Source: Sulfurovum sp.
Lineage (GTDB): Bacteria > Campylobacterota > Campylobacteria > Campylobacterales > Sulfurovaceae
Direction of reading: 5' to 3'
Assembly (NCBI GenBank): GCA_027062365.1
Contig: JAMOTK010000055.1
Coordinates: 29,412 to 93,411, forward strand
Length of the DNA: 64,000 nucleotides
The notes under the pieces are model-generated. The model was not told where the DNA came from. It saw only the letters and a program-made list of their open reading frames with translations, and searched no databases. Within the stretch, counting starts at the first letter, position 1. Every line of letters starts with the position of its first letter. The translations under genes and the position numbers were made by a program. This document shows positions 58,594 to 64,000 of the stretch, piece after piece.

Positions 58594-59814
58594 CTAAACC
58601 TTTATAGTAGGAAAGGTAAGTCTAAAGAGACTTCCTTCTCCTTTTGTAGATTCTAGGTCTAGTTTAATCTTGTATTTTTTACAAATAGAGAGTACGATAT
58701 TAAGTCCTATACCAAAACCTCCACGTTCATCATTTGCACGGTAGTAGCGTCTAAAAATATCGGCTTGTATCTCATCTTCAATCCCTATGCCTGTATCTTT
58801 GACTTCTAAAATATTATTGTGAAGTGAAATATAAATACTATCGCCTACATCAGAGTATTTGATAGCATTAGAGATAAGATTGTCTATGAGTCTATCAAGA
58901 GAGTCTTTAGGCATCTTTACATTGCTCTCTTCTAATGCTAGGTGTGTCTCTAGCCTTTTTGACTCTATCAATTCTTTAGAAAAGTTTACCCTTTCTTTTA
59001 TGATACGTGATAAAGAGAGTGTATCTATCGGTGCTACCCCTCCTTCTAGTCTATAGGTCAATGAGCCATACATCATGCTAAGGCGTTTGGCTGAAATTTC
59101 TAAACGTTTTAGTTTTTTGGACTCTATATTTTTAAGTGATTGAATCGTCATCAAGATAGCTGAAATAGGCGTATTGAGTTCATGGGTGGTATCAGAGATA
59201 AATTTATCCAAAGATTCTATCTGCTCTCGTACAGGCTGTAAAAACAATCTACCCAAAAAGTATCCTACAATGCCCATCAATATAAAAGAAAATACTAAAT
59301 AACCTATAATTTTAATACGTAAATCTTTTAATGATTCTACCAAATCATTCTCTTTTAGCACGATATATTTTACACCTAAATGCTGACTTAAATCTTCTGT
59401 AACAGTATAGCATTTTTTATTTTTAATAAAAAAGTTTTTATCAAAGTGCCTTATCTTTTCGATTTCTGTATAGATAGCTTGGTGATGTACATCATAGTAC
59501 CCTACTTCAAAACGACAATGTTTGATATTTTTTAAAAATTTAGTTTTATTGAATGTTTGTAAAGATTTTTTGTCTGTTTTCATTGCTTTCATTACTATCT
59601 TAGACGCAATATCACGTGCTTGGTACATCATTTCAAACTTTGTAGCACTCTTCATCGAAGCACGGTTATTTTCAAAAAAGAGATACCCAATAATAGAAAG
59701 TAATACAAAAACGGAGATAAGATATAAAGATAAAAATCTAAAAAGAGATATCCTCTCATAGGATGTTAAAACGATACCCTTCTCCTTTAATATTTTCAAA
59801 ATATTCTTTGTCAA
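58594..59814 (-). CDS. sensor histidine kinase
   Basis: FISDTTHELNTPISAILMTIQSL; LIDNLISNAIKYS; LEVKDTGIGIEDEIQADIFRRYYRANDERGGFGIGLNIV. Confidence 0.95.
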   Translation of the reverse strand: MTKNILKILKEKGIVLTSYERISLFRFLSLYLISVFVLLSIIGYLFFENNRASMKSATKFEMMYQARDIASKIVMKAMKTDKKSLQTFNKTKFLKNIKHCRFEVGYYDVHHQAIYTEIEKIRHFDKNFFIKNKKCYTVTEDLSQHLGVKYIVLKENDLVESLKDLRIKIIGYLVFSFILMGIVGYFLGRLFLQPVREQIESLDKFISDTTHELNTPISAILMTIQSLKNIESKKLKRLEISAKRLSMMYGSLTYRLEGGVAPIDTLSLSRIIKERVNFSKELIESKRLETHLALEESNVKMPKDSLDRLIDNLISNAIKYSDVGDSIYISLHNNILEVKDTGIGIEDEIQADIFRRYYRANDERGGFGIGLNIVLSICKKYKIKLDLESTKGEGSLFRLTFPTIKV

Positions 59815-60409
59815 ACATCTTTCTCAAATTTTTAATATAAGTACGTATGGTTGCGTGTGTAGGCACACTTTCATCGTCCCATACATTTTCGATAATTTCA
59901 TCACAGGAGATAATTTTGCCTTTATTTCGGATAAAGTATTCTAAGACTTTTGCTTCTTTTTGTCTCATTTCAATCACTTTATCCCCTACCATAATTTGAT
60001 GGGATTTAGGGACAAATGTCATTCCATCAAACTCTATCTCTTCGTGAAGTGTGTAGCGTTTGATAATATATTTGATACGTGCATTGAGTTCTTCTAAATC
60101 AAAAGGTTTACGCAGATAATCATCGGCTCCAAGCTCAAAGCCTTTGGTTAAATAATCTATACTAGAAAGAGAGGTAATATAGATAGTCGGTGTAGTATTG
60201 CCTATCTCTCTTAGATAAGCTAAGATTTCAAAACCACTAATATGAGGCACATTGACATCAAGTAGTAGCATATCATAGGTATTGCACCCTATCGCATCTA
60301 AGGCTTTTTCTCCATCAAAGTAGCTTGTCACTTCATAGCCATTTTCACTAAGAAACTCTTCTATAATATCTTGTAAAACAATATCATCTTCTAGTAATAA
60401 TATTTTCAT
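59756..60409 (-). CDS. OmpR-family response regulator
   Basis: MKILLLEDDIVLQDIIEEFL; DMLLLDVNVPHISGFEIL; DDYLRKPFDLEELNARI; C-terminal winged-helix THATIRTYIKNLRKMF. Confidence 0.95.
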   Translation of the reverse strand: MKILLLEDDIVLQDIIEEFLSENGYEVTSYFDGEKALDAIGCNTYDMLLLDVNVPHISGFEILAYLREIGNTTPTIYITSLSSIDYLTKGFELGADDYLRKPFDLEELNARIKYIIKRYTLHEEIEFDGMTFVPKSHQIMVGDKVIEMRQKEAKVLEYFIRNKGKIISCDEIIENVWDDESVPTHATIRTYIKNLRKMFDKEYFENIKGEGYRFNIL

Positions 60410-60441
60410 CCTATACCTTTTATCAATCAATCATTAAATTA

Positions 60442-60741
60442 CTAATAACGTTGTGCATTTTTAAATTCAGATATTTCATTTTCTACCATTTCATCTATCA
60501 TACGAACATACAAGTCATTGATAAGGTTCGGGGAGAGGTCTAGTGAGATAGCTTGACTTCGTACTTTAGAGATGACATCATTTATTCTATCTTCTGCTTT
60601 GACTTCTTCTACACTGGTTTTAAAATGGGCAATTTGCTTGATATACTCATTACGCTTTGCGATGAGTATCACAATCTCTTTATCTACAGCATCAATCTCT
60701 ACTCTGGCTTCTTCTAGTGTTTCACATTTTTTGATAGTCAT
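60442..60741 (-). CDS. chorismate mutase (AroQ-type)
   Basis: ARVEIDAVDKEIVILIAKRNEYIKQIAHFK...EDRINDVISKVR. Confidence 0.85.
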   Translation of the reverse strand: MTIKKCETLEEARVEIDAVDKEIVILIAKRNEYIKQIAHFKTSVEEVKAEDRINDVISKVRSQAISLDLSPNLINDLYVRMIDEMVENEISEFKNAQRY

Positions 60742-60806
60742 TATTTAATCCTATATTTTATGCTCTATTATACCAAAATCTATAAAATTTTAGTTATAAT
60801 TATTTT

Positions 60807-62105
60807 ATGAAAACTATTAAACAGATACCCTTATCATTATTGACTATTACATTACTTGCTACAAGCACACTTCATGCTACAGAAAATACCGAGGATACGT
60901 TCATAGAAACTAAGGATTGGGTGATATTACCTTATGCCTTTGCTGCTGAAAGTACAGGTACAGTAGGAGGAATTGGAGTGATTAAACAAGGTTTGTTTCA
61001 ACCCCAAACCACTTTTGTAGCTACCTTATTTGGTGGGTTAAGTGAAGATATTATCGTACAAGGTCAAGAAGAGGAAGCCAATTTTTCTGGTGGATTTTTC
61101 TCTTTTTCTAATTATAAACTCCCTTTTACCAATAGATTATATTTTTCTGCGATGGGAGCCAAACGTTTTTATCCTAAAGCAAAATATTATTTTGATGGTT
61201 CCAATGATTCTAGTGATGAAAAAATATTTGTTACTTCAGGCGATGCCGATTTCTTAAGTGCTACACTAAAATACGTACTTCCTATTGGAGAAGGATTAGA
61301 AAATCCTGATAATCTTTATACCCTAAGAGAAGGATTTCCCGTAGGCAGAGAAGACAAAGGCAATGGTACACCCTTTGTGACAGGTACAACTTATGTAGGT
61401 ATCAAAGGATTTTACCAACACAATAGTTTTGATAATTCACCTCTACCCAATATTCAAGAGTGGAATACCAATGGATTACGATTCTTTTTGACCCATGACA
61501 ATACAGATTTTGACCTTAACCCTTCACGTGGGTATCATTTTGAAGTACAATATTCTGAAGATTATGGAGATGGAGAAAGTTCTCAAAGTTGGGATTTTTT
61601 AGAATTTAAATACAATAAATATATTTCACTTGACACATTTTCATTTAGCAAACAAAATGTCTTAGCAATGAGTTTTTGGACAGGGTATTCTGATTCATGG
61701 GACAATAACAATAAGGTTTATCCAGGTATTGATGCCCACCGTACTGCTATTGGAGAGGGTGCTACCCTTGGTGGTATGTTTAAGATGAGAGGATATGACA
61801 GTAACCGTTTCTCTGATAAAGCAGCAATTTATGCTACGGCTGAATACCGTACGGTTCTCAACTATAATCCTATCCGAAACAATTCACTCTTACCTGTAGC
61901 CGTCGATTGGTTTCAGGTTGTAGCCTTTGCTGAAGTAGGACGTGTACATGACCACTATGATTTTGATTTGCTTACCGATGTTAAATATGATGTAGGTCTA
62001 AGCCTCAGAGCCTTAGTGGCTCAACTTCCTGTACGATTTGATGTTGCCTACAGTGAAGAGGGTACAAATCTATGGCTTATGATAAATCAACCCTTTGACT
62101 TTTAA
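60807..62105 (+). CDS. Omp85/BamA-type outer-membrane barrel (surface antigen) without POTRA domains
   Basis: Signal peptide; alternating amphipathic strands; GATLGGMFKMRGYDSNRFSDKAAIYATAEYR (Omp85 xRGY-type motif); terminal aromatic FDF. Confidence 0.8.
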   Translation: MKTIKQIPLSLLTITLLATSTLHATENTEDTFIETKDWVILPYAFAAESTGTVGGIGVIKQGLFQPQTTFVATLFGGLSEDIIVQGQEEEANFSGGFFSFSNYKLPFTNRLYFSAMGAKRFYPKAKYYFDGSNDSSDEKIFVTSGDADFLSATLKYVLPIGEGLENPDNLYTLREGFPVGREDKGNGTPFVTGTTYVGIKGFYQHNSFDNSPLPNIQEWNTNGLRFFLTHDNTDFDLNPSRGYHFEVQYSEDYGDGESSQSWDFLEFKYNKYISLDTFSFSKQNVLAMSFWTGYSDSWDNNNKVYPGIDAHRTAIGEGATLGGMFKMRGYDSNRFSDKAAIYATAEYRTVLNYNPIRNNSLLPVAVDWFQVVAFAEVGRVHDHYDFDLLTDVKYDVGLSLRALVAQLPVRFDVAYSEEGTNLWLMINQPFDF

Positions 62106-62106
62106 T

Positions 62107-63222
62107 CTATTTGGACAAAAAGTTTCGTATATCTTTACCTAGAGATTGCCCTTTTTGTTCGATAAATTTGTACGTAAAACCAGAGATAAATATCACCCCT
62201 GCTACGATACTGAGTACCAGTATATTGTTATACAAAGGTAACCCCAAGTCCACATAAGGCATATTATCTATTATAGGTATCAACTTTGTATCAAATAACT
62301 TATCTATCATAATAAATACCCAAAGAATATTAAAAACAATAATCACATGTATCATATAAATAGAGTATGAAAGTTTACCAAAATATAAAAATGGCTTTTG
62401 TTTAAGTAAAGAAGAGACCCATCCTTTTTCAAAAGCAAAAATCAATACTTGTAAAGAAAACAATAGACTCATTACCAATGCTTTATATTCTACATTTGAG
62501 CTAATCATATAGCCTACTAAGATTAACAACATTACTTCTAAGATTATAAAAAAGTATCTAGGTATTTTTTCTAGGCTAGATTCGATATTTTTATAGACAA
62601 GATAAGTTAATGCCCCTGCAAAAAAGCTAGATAATCCACGCAAGACAAATTCTGCTATCTCACTTCCTGTTAACATCAAAATAAAAAAAGTTAGCGAAAT
62701 AACAAACCATATCACATATTTGAGTTTTTGCCTAAACAAAAGTGTCACAAAGAAAATCATATACATATAATATTCTATACTAATACTCCACGCAGGAGCA
62801 TTAAAACTAATAGAACTAGCACTAGGTATCCATGCGTGAAGCAAAAAAGCATTAGGGAGTATTTCAGACAAGGCATTGTTACCTGAAAATGGTAATACTG
62901 TTAAATGTACACCACTCTTATAGAGAATATATTTAAGCACTTCTAAAAAAATAAAAGCAAATAAAACAAACATATGCAAAGGTAGTATTCTAAAAGTCCT
63001 AGCGATAAAATAGTCTCTAAATGGAAGATTTTTTTTCCAAGCATACCCATGAGCCAAAACAAAACCACTCAAAATAAAAAAGAATTCCACAAACCAAAAA
63101 CTATGCTTAAAAAAATCAAGCTCCGTAATACTCCCTACATAATGCATGTGATGCACCACAACAAAAATCGCAGCTAACCCTCTAAAACTATCCAAAGTCT
63201 CAAATCTCTTCCCCATATACAA
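62107..63222 (-). CDS. acyltransferase family 3 membrane protein
   Basis: RFETLDSFRGLAAIFVVVHHMHYVG; FFFILSGFVLAHGYAWK; APAWSISIEYYMYMIFF. Confidence 0.92.
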   Translation of the reverse strand: MYMGKRFETLDSFRGLAAIFVVVHHMHYVGSITELDFFKHSFWFVEFFFILSGFVLAHGYAWKKNLPFRDYFIARTFRILPLHMFVLFAFIFLEVLKYILYKSGVHLTVLPFSGNNALSEILPNAFLLHAWIPSASSISFNAPAWSISIEYYMYMIFFVTLLFRQKLKYVIWFVISLTFFILMLTGSEIAEFVLRGLSSFFAGALTYLVYKNIESSLEKIPRYFFIILEVMLLILVGYMISSNVEYKALVMSLLFSLQVLIFAFEKGWVSSLLKQKPFLYFGKLSYSIYMIHVIIVFNILWVFIMIDKLFDTKLIPIIDNMPYVDLGLPLYNNILVLSIVAGVIFISGFTYKFIEQKGQSLGKDIRNFLSK

Positions 63223-63323
63223 GCCTAATTTTAAAATAAATCATAGTCAAATATTATAGCTTGTGTTTTAGAAATATGGCTTAAGGGTATTTACGATAAG
63301 ATTGGGTTGAATAAAAAGTTGGG

Positions 63324-63578
63324 TTGAATCCCCATGCTACGTTATATGAGGAGATTTTAGGTAAAGAGTGTAATGCAACTGGAAATTATTTGTCCAATTA
63401 TTCAGCAGATGACTTTTTTATACATGACAATTATAAACGTGCAGAATGGATAAGAAAAGTAGAAGAAGGTTCCAATATAATAACTCAAAAAATCACATTT
63501 ACATTTGATTTAGATTGGAATAATAATAAAATTATTTGTAAAAATATTATAGATATAACAAATCATAGTAGCCAATAA
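63324..63578 (+). CDS. hypothetical protein, possibly a gene remnant
   Basis: 84-aa ORF, only a TTG start, next to a short direct repeat (ttgggttgaat). Confidence 0.3.
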   Translation: MNPHATLYEEILGKECNATGNYLSNYSADDFFIHDNYKRAEWIRKVEEGSNIITQKITFTFDLDWNNNKIICKNIIDITNHSSQ

Positions 63579-63648
63579 ATTTACTCGTTTGTATAATCAA
63601 ATAATTTTTTGCTATAATTAAGTTAAACACTCTTAAAAAGGATAAATC

Positions 63649-63849
63649 ATGCAACTTCAGCCAAACTATATAGTTGATAATCACAATCATAAAATAGCAG
63701 TTCAATTAGACATAAAAACTTATGAAAAGATTACAGATATACTAGAAGATTATGCACTTTTTAAATTTATGGATGAAAATAAAGATGATGAAAAATTATC
63801 TTTAAAAGATGCAAGAGCATTATACGCTTCACTAAAAAAAGACTCTTAA
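63649..63849 (+). CDS. RelB/Phd-like antitoxin
   Basis: MQLQPNYIVDNHNHKIAVQLDIKTYEKITDILEDYALFKFMDENKDDEKLSLKDARALYASLKKDS; typical short antitoxin preceding a RelE start. Confidence 0.65.
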   Translation: MQLQPNYIVDNHNHKIAVQLDIKTYEKITDILEDYALFKFMDENKDDEKLSLKDARALYASLKKDS

Positions 63850-63854
63850 GAAGT

Positions 63855-63896
63855 ATGAAAGTTGAATATAGAAAAAAGTGTAACCATTCAGCATAA
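63855..63896 (+). pseudogene. truncated RelE/ParE-like toxin start (MKVEYRKKCNHSA*)
   Basis: ATG 6 nt after the antitoxin stop; N-terminus MKVEYRKK matches RelE-type starts, then a stop after 13 codons. Confidence 0.5.
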
Positions 63897-64000
63897 AAGA
63901 AAAAAGCAAAGGAGAGTAGTTTAAAAGTAATTTTTTGATATAGTAAGGGATATATAGTAAGAGGAGTTTTTTATGCATAATCAAGATGAGATGTTAAGAG
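63878..64000 (+). mobile_element. possible left end of an insertion sequence
   Basis: Abrupt change inside the toxin ORF at gtgtaaccattcag..., then a new RBS (gaggag) and ORF start; the window ends before it can be confirmed. Confidence 0.3.
63973..64000 (+). CDS. partial ORF start (MHNQDEMLR...), possibly a transposase
   Basis: gaggagttttttATG; continues beyond the window. Confidence 0.35.

Noticed and set aside
63302-63330. Direct repeat ttgggttgaat (two copies) before the 84-aa ORF
   Set aside because: Very short; could be a deletion scar or chance, not enough to call a mobile element.
1-64000. tRNA, rRNA or retron/reverse-transcriptase genes
   Set aside because: No recognisable cloverleaf, rRNA or RT (YxDD) signal seen in intergenic regions or in the ORF translations.

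Overview
This 64 kb chromosomal window is AT-rich and looks like Campylobacterota (Sulfurovum/Sulfurimonas-like; inferred from gene content and codon style). Most of it is ordinary: a CusBA-type metal-efflux operon, argC, greA, surE, tcdA, pbpC plus an alpha-2-macroglobulin gene, trpC, dsbD, msrB, a two-component system, chorismate mutase and others. About 20 kb (20144-40792, minus strand) is a Wzx/Wzy-type surface polysaccharide cluster with asnB, formyltransferase, PseB-like and WbpP-like genes, several methyltransferases and many glycosyltransferases. It also contains an embedded prepilin-like gene. The most notable observations are: (1) a bacterial PARP with WGR, helical regulatory and ART domains and an apparently intact H-Y-E triad (4977-6257); (2) a NERD-nuclease/zinc-ribbon gene split by five copies of a 10-bp tandem repeat, where losing one unit would restore a single 437-aa ORF, so it is a candidate phase-variable locus (56318-57641); (3) GTAG-headed REP/REPIN hairpins on both sides of the metal-efflux operon; (4) a tandem DUF1538 membrane protein with PII-like and CBS partners (54011-56297); (5) a DUF4178/DUF350 stress-type cluster with a small unlisted secreted ORF (10485-12681); (6) an A2M protein with C-terminal YARHG-like repeats; (7) a RelB/RelE-type pair whose toxin appears cut by a probable IS end at the window edge. 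No tRNA, rRNA or CRISPR array was recognised. All family calls come from reading motifs by eye, with no database search.
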